Origin: Desulfobacterium sp.
GTDB lineage: Bacteria; Desulfobacterota; Desulfobacteria; Desulfobacterales; Desulfobacteraceae
Assembly (NCBI GenBank): GCA_016342325.1
Contig: JAEINR010000011.1
Coordinates: 37,979-101,978, forward strand
Direction: 5' to 3'
DNA: 64,000 bases
Shown: in pieces, positions 1-8,354 of the stretch
Layout: every line of letters starts with the position of its first letter
How positions within the stretch are numbered: position 1 is the stretch's first letter
Translations under genes and position numbers: made by a program
The notes under the pieces: generated by a model
What the model was told of the DNA's origin: nothing
Database searches by the model: none
What the model saw: only the letters and a program-made list of their open reading frames with translations

Positions 1-2259
1 CCTTCCCACATGGGAGATATAAAATTTCTCCCGGGCCGACAGCAGGGCTTCAAGAAAGAGGTACCGGTCATCCTCCCTGCGGGAACGGTCCCCGGGCCGG
101 TAAAGCCCCTGGCCTGACATGAGGTCGAAATCAAGGGGAGGATGGCTCCTTGGGAAATCTCCGTCGTTGATTCCCAGAAGGCACACCACTTTAAAAGGGA
201 TGGCACGCATGGGCATGAGGGTGCCGAAGTTGACCATGCCGGCTAGAAAGCGCTGGGAAATACTGGACTCGACCATCATGCTAAGAAAAAATTCCCGCAC
301 CACGGCCAGGGTCAGCTCCTCGTCAAGCTCGGCCTCGTTACAGGCTTCAAGCCAGCCATCCAGCACCTGTTCCAGACGATTGAGGGTCAAGCGATCCTGG
401 TTTCCCCCGGCCAGGAAGCAATCCCTTGCAAGGTCACGGATCCTAAGACACCATTGCCCGGGCGTGCCTGGTTGGCTCAACGACCGCCACAGGCTCTCCA
501 TCCCATCGAGCACGGCGGCAAGGGGACCGACCAGGGCGGCTTCAAGCCCCCCCACCTCGTCATAGGGTTCGATGCCGTTCCACGCCTCCCCCGTGCCCAC
601 GGCATAGCCCAGGAGCATTCTTTTAAGACCGAATTCCCAGGTGTTCTGGCCAAGGCCGGAGGGCAATCCAAAGCTTGTGCGTTGGTCTGAAGTAAGTCCC
701 CAGGAGATGCCGGCCCCCTCGATCCATTGGTGGAGCCGGGGCAGGTCTGCCTCAGCAAGGCCGAACCGGTCCCTGAAGGCCGGAACCTCCAATAAATCCA
801 TGAGGTCACTGACGGCCATGCGGGAGTCGGGCAGATGCAGCAGCTTCTCCAGGGCCTTGAGCATGGGCACGCTCTCCCTGTTGGGCTTGTCCGCAATGGT
901 AAAGGGAATAAACCGTGGATCCCTGGAGGAGAGGTTGCCGAACACAGCCTCGATGTGGGGGGCATAGGCTTCGATGTCCGGTGTCATCACGATGACATCC
1001 CTGGGATTCAGGTCTTCAACCGTCTCAAAGCTGTGGAGGAGCTGGTCCTGGAGGATCTCCACCTCCCGCTGGCGGCTGTGGGCAATCTGGAAGCAGATGG
1101 ATTGGTCGTCCACTTCAACCCCTTGCCGTGCGGCCCGATCAATGGGAAGGGGCTCAAGGTCGAGGATCGCCTGCTGGACCTGCTGGAGCAGTGTCCCCCC
1201 TGTCCCCGGCGCAATAAAATCATCGAACAGGTCTATTTCGGCAAAATCCTTTTCATAGTTTTCGGGCTGGTCATAGCCGTAGAGCAGGCCGATGTAGTCC
1301 CTGCCCTGCTTGCCCCATGCCGCAAGAAGCGGGTTTACGTGCTGGTGGAGCAGCTCGGGATCAAGGGGTTCCGGCATGGTGGCCTTGGCGTTGTGCCGGG
1401 CATGTTCGATGCGCAGGAGTTCCCGGTCTTCGATGATGTCGGCCCAGAAATGGCGGCAGGGATTGTGGACAAAGAGCAGTACCTGGCATTGGCGGGAAAC
1501 ACCGTGCAAGGCCTCAAGTACCTGTTTGGGCAAAGAGGATATACCGAACACGATCACCCGTGGGGGCAAGGCATGGGGCCGTTCTTCAAGTTCAGCCATC
1601 TGCTTGAGAAAGCGCTGGTGCAGGTCAGAACGGCCAATCTGCCGAAACACGTCCGGGACATCGGCCTTAAGCCGTCTCCACAGCTCGGCCTGCCATTTCT
1701 GTTCCTGGGGCAGTTCAACCGGTTCTCCCCCACCCTTGCGAAGCTGGTCCCTGCCGGCGGCCCAATCCTCGAGCCAGTCAGCCCGGTAGACCTGGTACTG
1801 GTCATAGAGGTCTGCCAGGTGGCAGGAAAGCTGATGGCGTTTACGCTGGTCTTCGTCCTGCTCAAGGAACCGGTTAAGGGGAAGAAAAGAGCTGTCCCCA
1901 ACAAGGGACGGCAAAATACGAAAGAGCCGCCACACCAGCCTTTCTTTATCATAGGGAGAGTCCACAGGGATGGTGTCGTCCCCCAGAACGGAACGGTAGG
2001 CGGTCCAGATGTAGCGCCCGGGCAGCTGCACCTCGAGCCCCGCACTGATGCCGCACCCGTCGTCCGCAGCCAGGGCAAGCTTAAGCCATTGGGCCATGCC
2101 GTTGCTCTGGACAATAAATTGCTCGGTTTCGAGCACCTTGAGGGGGTGGGCCTTTATCCAGCCCACAGCCACCTTTCTCAAGTCCTCCAGATGGTTGGAA
2201 TGAATAATGGAAAGGCCGGGGGCGAGCCCCTGCCCGTTGTTTCTCCTCTGGGTCTCCAT
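1..2259 (-). CDS. recC: Exodeoxyribonuclease V gamma subunit RecC (partial, 3' end outside window)
   Basis: RecC is the Chi-recognising scaffold subunit of the RecBCD helicase-nuclease that processes double-strand ends. The minus-strand frame from the ATG at 2259 is open to the window edge, about 753 codons. Early residues read SIIHSNHLEDL and then VQSNGMAQWLKLAL, which match the RecC family signature (SxGMAQWL); later the frame has VMTPDIEAYAPHIEAVF and LMPMRAIPFKVVCLLGINDGDFPR, also typical. The carboxy end lies to the left of position 1, where recB and recD would be expected but cannot be seen. Long overlapping frames on the plus strand are shadows of this GC-rich gene. There is no recognisable ribosome site immediately before the ATG other than AAAAAGGAACAG about 7 nt upstream, which is acceptable. 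The family call is secure; the full length is unknown. Confidence 0.93.
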   Translation of the reverse strand, partial: METQRRNNGQGLAPGLSIIHSNHLEDLRKVAVGWIKAHPLKVLETEQFIVQSNGMAQWLKLALAADDGCGISAGLEVQLPGRYIWTAYRSVLGDDTIPVDSPYDKERLVWRLFRILPSLVGDSSFLPLNRFLEQDEDQRKRHQLSCHLADLYDQYQVYRADWLEDWAAGRDQLRKGGGEPVELPQEQKWQAELWRRLKADVPDVFRQIGRSDLHQRFLKQMAELEERPHALPPRVIVFGISSLPKQVLEALHGVSRQCQVLLFVHNPCRHFWADIIEDRELLRIEHARHNAKATMPEPLDPELLHQHVNPLLAAWGKQGRDYIGLLYGYDQPENYEKDFAEIDLFDDFIAPGTGGTLLQQVQQAILDLEPLPIDRAARQGVEVDDQSICFQIAHSRQREVEILQDQLLHSFETVEDLNPRDVIVMTPDIEAYAPHIEAVFGNLSSRDPRFIPFTIADKPNRESVPMLKALEKLLHLPDSRMAVSDLMDLLEVPAFRDRFGLAEADLPRLHQWIEGAGISWGLTSDQRTSFGLPSGLGQNTWEFGLKRMLLGYAVGTGEAWNGIEPYDEVGGLEAALVGPLAAVLDGMESLWRSLSQPGTPGQWCLRIRDLARDCFLAGGNQDRLTLNRLEQVLDGWLEACNEAELDEELTLAVVREFFLSMMVESSISQRFLAGMVNFGTLMPMRAIPFKVVCLLGINDGDFPRSHPPLDFDLMSGQGLYRPGDRSRREDDRYLFLEALLSAREKFYISHVGR

Positions 2260-2337
2260 GGCTATCTGTTCCTTTTTCTTATGTTTTCTATGGAATATCT
2301 CCAACACAGCTCATGGAAATCAGGATGCTTATTTTCA

Positions 2338-3503
2338 TCATGAAATTACAAATCGCAGTCCTTTTTCCGTGGGGCGGTATTTTTGCAAACGACTCTTTGG
2401 TTTTCCCGGGATCGTGTATTCAAGCAAGCCCTCCTCTCTCAGACGTGGTAGCGCTTTACGTAAATTGCCGCTTAATTGTTTGTGTCCCAGTGCGGCTGCG
2501 ATTTCTGCTGAAGAGAGTGGTTTTGAGGCACATGCCGTAAGAATCTGCAAATCAACTTGTGCTAAATCTTGTGCCTGAACTTGTGCCTGAACTTGTACTT
2601 CAGGTCTTTTGACAGCAGTTTCAATACGCACCTGCTCCGCCAAACGCACAATAAACCTTACTCTCATTCCCAGTTCCACAATCTGGGGTTCCGGCAGCCC
2701 CAATTCTTGTGCCTGGCTGAACATGCGGGGCACACCGGTCCCCCATTGCTCAATCAGGTTTACCTCCCGAAAGAAACGGGCAATGACTGGATTTCTAATT
2801 CTTGAGATACCCTGTTTCATATCTTCGATGGTCATGCCGGGCAAAAGGATTCCGGGATTTTCGATTTCAATGCGATCATCAAAAAAGGCAATGCGGATTG
2901 GAGCACCCCGCTGGGAGTAGTCCGCATGAACCAGCGCATTAATGACAGCTTCACGCAGGATACCAAGGGGAACGCTGTCTCACCAATTGGATATTTTTCA
3001 CGGACACTTTGGGCAATCGCTGGGGTATCTATATCATCTATGGAAAGTTCAGGCATTGACATCTCGTCAAAAGCGACTCCTTCCACAGATCGACGGAGCT
3101 CGGAAATCAGCTCACGGTCAGCCTGGCGGTTGGTTGAACCAAGCCGAACATAAACGCCAGTTTCCGCACCTTCTGAACGCAGGAAATGGGGGCGGGAACT
3201 GCTGAGAAAAACTTCAGCAATTAAAAGGGTTTTATCCTCAATTGTTACCATCTCTATGTTTGGCACAAGGCGGGGTGCAATTGAATCGGCAATCATACTG
3301 CACAGACGTTCCTCTTGTGACAGCGGGTCGTCAACTCCCAGAATCTGCCGGTCGTCATTGACACCGATAATCAAACGTCCACCGGCCGTATTGGCAAATG
3401 CCACAAGTGCTTTCATCATTGGTTTGGGGGAAGATAAATCCCGTTTAAATTCAATAGTTTTACCTTCCTGTTGTTCCAAAAGCCTATGGTAAAATTTGCT
3501 CAA
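2338..3503 (-). pseudogene. AlbA_2 (Schlafen/RecG-like) ATP-binding transcriptional regulator, frameshifted
   Basis: Two overlapping minus-strand frames together encode one protein of about 385 residues. Part one (3503 down to about 2965) carries an AlbA_2 domain: TIEFKRDLSS, then NTAGGRLIIGVNDD, then YVRLGSTNRQADRELISELRR. Part two (from about 2965 to 2338) continues with GILREAVINALVHADYSQRG and IAFFDDRIEIENPG, an HATPase_c_4-like module, and ends in a winged-helix-like tail. The reading frame breaks inside FPLGILREA at about 2962-2970, where one G seems to be missing (CCCTTGGTATCC). A 12-nt tandem repeat near 2563-2605 encodes a VQAQVQAQ linker. Such proteins are presumed DNA-binding regulators, often near mobile or defence genes. 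It is either a real pseudogene or a one-base sequence error; the second part has no good start of its own. Confidence 0.8.
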
Positions 3504-3780
3504 TGAAACACCTCCCAGAACATTTTTGTTTTTCTAAACTTCAAAACAGCCGACAATCACATTTTATCATGCAGCCTTCTTTATCATGCAGCCTTATAAC
3601 ATTCAAGAACTATGGATTGATCTGAAGAACGACTGATTGTGCGGTCAAGGTGTATAAATACAAACAGTGCCAACGAAACAATGGACTTTCCCCCTTGATC
3701 AATGGTATCTATTTGACCAAGTTAGGCGGTTCCAAGACCTGAGAACCGCAAATTTTATAAGCTAAACGAAATTGCTTGCC

Positions 3781-3862
3781 CTTTGGTCCATCTACCGCGT
3801 TGCATCAAAGGCCCAATAGGCCAGCTATGGAACCTTTGATACGCCTTGTAGATGAACCAAAG
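3781..3862. repeat. Long imperfect inverted repeat
   Basis: The left arm (3781-3811) begins CTTTGGTCCATCTAC and ends GCATCAAAGG. The right arm (3833-3862) is its near reverse complement, starting CCTTTGAT and ending GTAGATGAACCAAAG. Arms of about 30 nt enclose about 20 nt. As RNA it would form a long hairpin. It has no T-tract, so it is not a classical terminator. It may be a miniature inverted-repeat element or a regulatory structure; no coding sequence lies inside. Confidence 0.75.
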
Positions 3863-3898
3863 TTCGGCGCTATTTCTGTTTACCTTATTTCATCTGCG

Positions 3899-3994
3899 GT
3901 CCTAACCTGGACAAGCCGGAACCAAAGCGTTTTTCTGATTCTCTTGCCAAAATAAGACCAAGACCAGAGATAAGAACCTAAGCCATAACACAAC
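3899..3994. repeat. Interspersed spacer repeat, copy A (diverged)
   Basis: The segment beginning near 3900 reads CCTAACCTGGACAAGCCGGA and later ACCAGAGATAAGAACCTAAG. The same order of motifs occurs at 23195-23260 (CCTAACCAGGACAAGCCAGA followed by ATCAGAGCTAAGAAGCTAAA), and the second motif alone recurs at 29789-29811. Similarity was judged by eye. Function is unknown; all copies lie in spacers. Confidence 0.5.
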
Positions 3995-4023
3995 GAGACT
4001 GTTAATCTAACCGGGAGATACAC

Positions 4024-5253
4024 ATGCGGCTGTTTAGTTTTTTATCAGGCAAAAAACCTGAACTCATTGAAAAAAAAGGGGACCGACACTTTGACCAGGG
4101 AGCATTCGGCCCTGCAAAGCTTGAATATGAAAAGGCTGCTGCCAGAAACGACGCATCCCCCAGTGACGACCCTGTTTTCAAGAAACGCATCCTTAAAAAG
4201 ATAGCTGAGTCAAAGCACAAGCTCGCCCGCCAGCACACCCAAAAGGCCAGGGAACTCATGGAAGCCGGCTGCTTTGCCGACGCAAATGACAAACTCACCC
4301 TTGCCATGACCCTGACAGAAGACCAGGCGCTCAAGGCTGAGATCCAGACACTGATGGACCAGGCCAATGACTCCCTTCAGGTGGATCCCGGGGAAACCAT
4401 TGACACGGTGGCAGAGGATGCTGATCCGAGTGACCTTGACATGGATGAAAGCGAGTACTTCACGGCCCTGCTGAACGCCCTGCCCCCGGAAGAACAAGAG
4501 GCGTATCCGGGTTACGGACCCAATTTTGCCAAAGGATTCATTGCCATGAACCAGGGGGAGTTTGACTTGGCATCCACCTGTTTTGAAACGGCCCTTGACG
4601 ACCATGGACCGGAAACAAGCTTCATCCATCTGGAACTTGCCACTTGCCGTCTCAACCAGAACGACTCCCAGGGTGCAAAAACCCTGGCCCTTGGGTTTAC
4701 AGCCCATCTCCCCACATCCACCCGGGGTTGGCAGATTCTGTGCGAGGCCTTGTGGAGCGTTGACGAGTTTGATCAAGCCCTGGAGCACCTTGACGCATGT
4801 CCCGAGGGTATCACCACAACCGCCGAAATCGAGATTTTGAGGGGAGAGACCCTGATACAATCCAACCGGATCCAGGAAGCGGAAGCCCTTTACCAGGGGG
4901 TGATCGACTCTGGAAACCGGGACGTGGCCATTGTGAGAAGCCTTGCCAAAACCTGTGAACTGCTGGAAAAACCCCAACAGGCATTCGATCTCTACGCCGA
5001 GCTGATGAACCGGTGCACAAGCTGCGGGTCAAGACCGGATCCCAACCTGAGTCTCAGGTATGCGGAGACGAGCATGGCCCTGGGAGACCCAAGCGAGCAG
5101 GTACTCGACATTTATCTTGACCTTGCCAACCAGGATCCTGCCAACCAGAGCTATTACTTTACCAGGGTCAGCGAAATATACTCAAAACTTGGGAACGAAA
5201 CCCAGGCCGAACGGTTCAGGCAATTTGCAGAAAACAAGGAAGAACAGAACTGA
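4024..5253 (+). CDS. Tetratricopeptide-repeat protein
   Basis: A 409-residue cytoplasmic protein with no signal peptide, starting MRLFSFLSGKKPELIEKKGD. It is helical throughout, with TPR-like units: GDRHFDQGAFGPAKLEYEKA near the amino end, FAKGFIAMNQGEFDLASTCFETAL around residue 160-185, ALWSVDEFDQALEHLDACP around 240, and IQEAEALYQGVIDSG and PQQAFDLYAELMNRC towards the end. A CxxC-like pair (RCTSCGSRPD) sits in the last third. TPR proteins act as protein-protein scaffolds; the partner here is unknown. It lies 94 nt before disA on the same strand, so co-transcription is possible. The start is supported by GGGAG 7 nt upstream. Gene call secure; function not assigned. Confidence 0.85.
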   Translation: MRLFSFLSGKKPELIEKKGDRHFDQGAFGPAKLEYEKAAARNDASPSDDPVFKKRILKKIAESKHKLARQHTQKARELMEAGCFADANDKLTLAMTLTEDQALKAEIQTLMDQANDSLQVDPGETIDTVAEDADPSDLDMDESEYFTALLNALPPEEQEAYPGYGPNFAKGFIAMNQGEFDLASTCFETALDDHGPETSFIHLELATCRLNQNDSQGAKTLALGFTAHLPTSTRGWQILCEALWSVDEFDQALEHLDACPEGITTTAEIEILRGETLIQSNRIQEAEALYQGVIDSGNRDVAIVRSLAKTCELLEKPQQAFDLYAELMNRCTSCGSRPDPNLSLRYAETSMALGDPSEQVLDIYLDLANQDPANQSYYFTRVSEIYSKLGNETQAERFRQFAENKEEQN

Positions 5254-5260
5254 TATGAGC

Positions 5261-5306
5261 CATGATTTGCAGCAGACAAGGGAGGGTAAACCCATGATTT
5301 GCTGCA
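5261..5306 (+). repeat. Short direct repeat between TPR gene and disA
   Basis: CATGATTTGCAGCA (5261-5274) and CATGATTTGCTGCA (5293-5306) differ at one base. They lie in the 94-nt spacer upstream of disA. Because the central base change turns GCAGCA into GCTGCA the second copy is also partly self-complementary. Role unknown. Confidence 0.5.
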
Positions 5307-5347
5307 AACATGGAAGAGCAAAAAGATAAAAACCATGGACGGTTGTC

Positions 5348-6406
5348 ATGATAGATGGAGTGCTACTTTCCAAAATACGAAAGGTTGCCCCGGGAACCCA
5401 GCTTCGTCGGGCCCTGAATGAAATCGTCGACGCGAATATCGGTTCCCTGATCGTTTTTCTCGATGACCTCAAGGCCAGGGAATCCATGCTCCAGGGCGGA
5501 TTCTATATCGGGTCGGCCTTTTCCGTCCAAAAGCTCTACGAACTGTCCAAGATGGACGGTGCCATCATCGTTGACAAGGCCATCACCCGGATCTTTGCAG
5601 CCAATGTTCACCTGATCCCGGACGGAACCATCCCCACCGATGAAACCGGCATGCGCCACCGGACCGCCGAGCGTGTGGCAAAGCAGACCGGCAGACTGGT
5701 CATTGCCGTGTCCCAGAAAAAAGGCGGAATCACGATATTTTACAAAAATTTCAAGCACCGGCTCCACAATCTCAACATGCTCATGACCCGGCTCAACCTG
5801 ACCCTTAACTCCCTGGAAAGACTCAGGGAAGCACTGGACAGGCAAATCCACGGCATGAACATCGAAGAATTGGAATACGAAGTCCAGCTTCTGGACGTGG
5901 TGAGCGTCATCAACCGAGCCCGGGAGATTCTGACCATTACCCAGGAGATCGAGCCCTTTGTGGTGGAGGCCGGGGTCGAGGGAAAACTCAGCGCCATGCA
6001 GTTCACTAGCGTATCCCGGAACATCCGCACCCTGCTGACCGCCATCATCATGGACTATTCAAAACAGGAACTCCGGGATACCGAGGTGACCGCCATCATC
6101 AAGGATCTCCTGACCCGGAAACCCACGGATCTTATCCTGATCGCAAAGCTGCTGGGGTGGAAGGTCTCAGCCGAGGCCGAACTTCAGGAAACCGCCCTTG
6201 TTCCCCGGGGGTACCGGCTGCTCACCTGCCTGGCCAAGATCCCCATGCCCGTGGCAAGAAACGTGGTAAAGGAATTCTCCAGCATCTCCCGGATTCGAAC
6301 GGCCAACGCCACAAGCTTAAGCCGGGTCCAGGGCATCGGCGAAAACAGAGCCGGCTCCATCCTCGAGAGCATCCAGATGATCCGCGCAAGACTCCTCTAC
6401 CACTGA
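5348..6406 (+). CDS. disA: DNA integrity scanning diadenylate cyclase DisA
   Basis: DisA joins two ATP into cyclic di-AMP and pauses at branched DNA. The 352-residue length fits the family. The amino-terminal DAC domain shows the catalytic DGA motif at residues 70-72 (KMDGAIIVD) and the RHRTAER motif at 103-109, followed by KQTGRLVIAVSQKKGGITIF. A helical linker (about 150-290) precedes the carboxy-terminal helix-hairpin-helix DNA-binding segment (SLSRVQGIGENRAGSILESI). It follows a TPR-protein gene on the same strand and converges on a TRAP operon; the spacer after it contains hairpin repeats. The ribosome site before the ATG is weak. DisA is best known from Firmicutes and Actinobacteria but also occurs in Deltaproteobacteria. 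Function call secure. Confidence 0.96.
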   Translation: MIDGVLLSKIRKVAPGTQLRRALNEIVDANIGSLIVFLDDLKARESMLQGGFYIGSAFSVQKLYELSKMDGAIIVDKAITRIFAANVHLIPDGTIPTDETGMRHRTAERVAKQTGRLVIAVSQKKGGITIFYKNFKHRLHNLNMLMTRLNLTLNSLERLREALDRQIHGMNIEELEYEVQLLDVVSVINRAREILTITQEIEPFVVEAGVEGKLSAMQFTSVSRNIRTLLTAIIMDYSKQELRDTEVTAIIKDLLTRKPTDLILIAKLLGWKVSAEAELQETALVPRGYRLLTCLAKIPMPVARNVVKEFSSISRIRTANATSLSRVQGIGENRAGSILESIQMIRARLLYH

Positions 6407-6485
6407 AGTCCTCTCCCAAGATGGTTTGCATGTTTTTTTAGAGTGTGGTTCCTACCTGGGGGAAACAATATAAATTGTCCCCCCA

Positions 6486-6571
6486 CCCATAAAAAAGAAA
6501 CTTATTATTTTATGGGCGTCCCCAAGTTCCAATAAAAAAGAAACTTACTATTTTATGGGCGTCCCCAAGTT
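6486..6571. repeat. Two tandem 40-nt spacer repeats with hairpin cores
   Basis: Two copies of a 40-nt unit (6489-6528 and 6532-6571) differ at one base and share the end GGGCGTCCCCAAGTT. The first copy has a perfect 9-bp stem, CCCATAAAA (6486-6494) with TTTTATGGG. The unit sits between convergent disA and dctM and might end transcription from either side. It resembles the short palindromic repeats that REP-associated transposases spread, but no such transposase is in the window. Confidence 0.65.
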
Positions 6572-6582
6572 TAAGAAAACAC

Positions 6583-7887
6583 CTATCCCAGAAGGCCCGG
6601 CAAGAAGGTTACCAGGGCGGGGAAGAGGATCAACAACAAGATGGTGAGGGTGTAAGCCGGAAGAAAGAGGGCCACCCCTTTGAACACATCCTTCAGGGGG
6701 ATATCCCCGGCAACCCCTGCCACCACATAGGTAGTGGCCCCCACCGGCGGTGTGACGGCCCCAAGGGTGGTGACAACGGTGATGGTGACGGCAAACCAGA
6801 CGGGATCGTACCCCATCTGAAGGGCCAGGGGAAAAAAGATGGGAATGGTGATCAACAGAAGCGCCAGGGCATCCATGATGGCTCCCCCGAAAATGTAAAT
6901 CAGGCAGATGGTACCCATGATGGCCCAAGCGGGAAGTGCCAGGGCAGCCACCCCAGAGGCAAGGTCAAAGGGAATCCGTGTAACGGCAAGGAACCGGCCG
7001 AATATCATGGCCCCGGCAATGAGCATGATCACCATGCAGGAGATTCGCAGGGTATCGCGGATCGCCTTTTTAAAGTTGGCCCAGGAGAGGGTCTTGCCCA
7101 GGACCGCGATCACCAGGGCAAAGAACGCACCGGCAGCACCGGCCTCGGACGGGGTGAACACACCGGCCCAGAGCCCGGCCATGACAAGGCCGAACAAAAG
7201 GAGCATCTCTCCTGCGCCGGACAGGGAGGCGATCCTGGCCTTCAGGGATTTTTTTTCAACCGTAGGTCCCCAGGAAGGACGCACCCGGCAGACAAGGCTG
7301 ACGGTGGCGGTCAACAGAAGGGTCAGGACCATGCCGGCGCCGATACCCCCGTAAAAGAGTTTTGCGATGGACTGCTCCGTGGCAAGGCCGATGATGATGA
7401 GCACCACACTGGGCGGAATGACGACCCCCAGGGTGGATCCGCAGGCAATGGCGCCGGTGCTGAGGATGGTTGAGTAACCGTATTTTCTCATCTCAGGCAG
7501 GGCAACGGTGCTCATGGTGGCGGCGGTGGCCGTGTTGGAACCGCAGATGGCGGCAAAGGCGCTGCACGCCATGACCGTGGCCATGGCAAGCCCGCCCCGG
7601 ATATGGCCGGTCCAGGCATGGGCGGCCCGGTAGAGCCGCTGGTTCACCCCGGAATAAAAAGCGATCTGCCCCATGAAGATGAACAAGGGAATCACGGTGA
7701 GCCCGTATTTGGAGCACACCGACCAGAAGACCGATCCGGCCATGTTCATGCCGGCATTAAGGTTGATCACATGGGAAAATCCCAGGAATCCCACCAGGGC
7801 CATGGAGAACCCCACGGGCATGCCCAGGAAAAAAAGGATCACCAGCAGGGCAACGATCCCGACGATTCCGATAAGGGTAAGACTCAC
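6583..7887 (-). CDS. dctM: TRAP transporter large permease DctM
   Basis: The large membrane subunit of a tripartite ATP-independent periplasmic transporter, which moves organic anions using the sodium gradient. The 434 residues match the family and form about twelve hydrophobic segments, with the characteristic FLGMPVGFSMALVGFLG near the amino end, SNTATAATMSTVALPEM, and VTPPVGATTYVVAGVAG near the carboxy end. The start is a GTG at 7887; it overlaps the dctQ stop as GTGA, so the two are translationally coupled. It is the last gene of a seven-gene minus-strand operon that begins with a TrpR-like regulator and indolepyruvate oxidoreductase, which suggests an aromatic acid as substrate (inference). 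Confidence 0.95.
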   Translation of the reverse strand: MSLTLIGIVGIVALLVILFFLGMPVGFSMALVGFLGFSHVINLNAGMNMAGSVFWSVCSKYGLTVIPLFIFMGQIAFYSGVNQRLYRAAHAWTGHIRGGLAMATVMACSAFAAICGSNTATAATMSTVALPEMRKYGYSTILSTGAIACGSTLGVVIPPSVVLIIIGLATEQSIAKLFYGGIGAGMVLTLLLTATVSLVCRVRPSWGPTVEKKSLKARIASLSGAGEMLLLFGLVMAGLWAGVFTPSEAGAAGAFFALVIAVLGKTLSWANFKKAIRDTLRISCMVIMLIAGAMIFGRFLAVTRIPFDLASGVAALALPAWAIMGTICLIYIFGGAIMDALALLLITIPIFFPLALQMGYDPVWFAVTITVVTTLGAVTPPVGATTYVVAGVAGDIPLKDVFKGVALFLPAYTLTILLLILFPALVTFLPGLLG

Positions 7888-8354
7888 GACGCTTCTCCAA
7901 AACCTGTAAACAACTCATAAACAAAAAGGAGGACAAGGACGGCCACCCCAAAGGCGACCACCAGGACAACGGGGTAATAGGCGAATCCCAGGGTTTCAGA
8001 CACCTCCTCCACCGCCCTGAGGTTCAATCCGGTCTTGACCAGCTGATAGGAGATAAGGGAAAAGAGGCCGATGGAGGCAAGGGTGTTGATCCCCCTTGCC
8101 ACCTGCTGCACCTTTTGGGGAAACCTGTCAAAGAGGATGCTCACATAGAGGTGCTCTTTTCTAGCGTGGGAAAACGAAAGGCTCAAGCCGAACACGGCAG
8201 CCCCCAGGAACCCCATGAGTTCAAAGGTGCCCCGGATGGGAAGGCCCACCTGCCTGGCAAGAATGTTGGCCGTGGTCAGGACCACCATCATCACCAGGAG
8301 CATGCCGGCCACCCCGGTCTGGAGTCTGTTGAGCAACGACAGGAACCTGTGCAT
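7884..8354 (-). CDS. dctQ: TRAP transporter small permease DctQ
   Basis: The small four-helix membrane subunit that bridges DctP and DctM. It has 156 residues with hydrophobic segments TGVAGMLLVMMVVLTTANIL, FELMGFLGAAVFGLSLSF, GINTLASIGLFSLISYQLV and YPVVLVVAFGVAVLVLLFVY. The family motif around ILARQVGLPIRGTFELMGFL is present. Its ATG overlaps the dctP stop by one base (TGATG), and its own stop overlaps dctM (GTGA). Tight coupling of all three subunits supports stoichiometric expression. Confidence 0.93.
   Translation of the reverse strand: MHRFLSLLNRLQTGVAGMLLVMMVVLTTANILARQVGLPIRGTFELMGFLGAAVFGLSLSFSHARKEHLYVSILFDRFPQKVQQVARGINTLASIGLFSLISYQLVKTGLNLRAVEEVSETLGFAYYPVVLVVAFGVAVLVLLFVYELFTGFGEAS

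Larger units (their letters stand above)
3504..4023. other. 520-nt AT-rich spacer with repeats, no gene seen
   Basis: No convincing coding frame is present between the divergently oriented AlbA_2 gene and the TPR gene. It holds a 17-nt tandem duplication (core TTTATCATGCAGCCTT at 3563-3578 and 3580-3595), a long imperfect inverted repeat (3781-3862, listed separately) and one member of the interspersed repeat found again at 23.2 kb. The TPR gene start is preceded by ACCGGGAGATACAC, so GGGAG serves as its ribosome site. Confidence 0.7.

Noticed and set aside
835..2343. A 502-codon plus-strand frame
   Set aside because: It is antisense to the clear recC frame, has no family features and a composition typical of GC-rich shadow frames.
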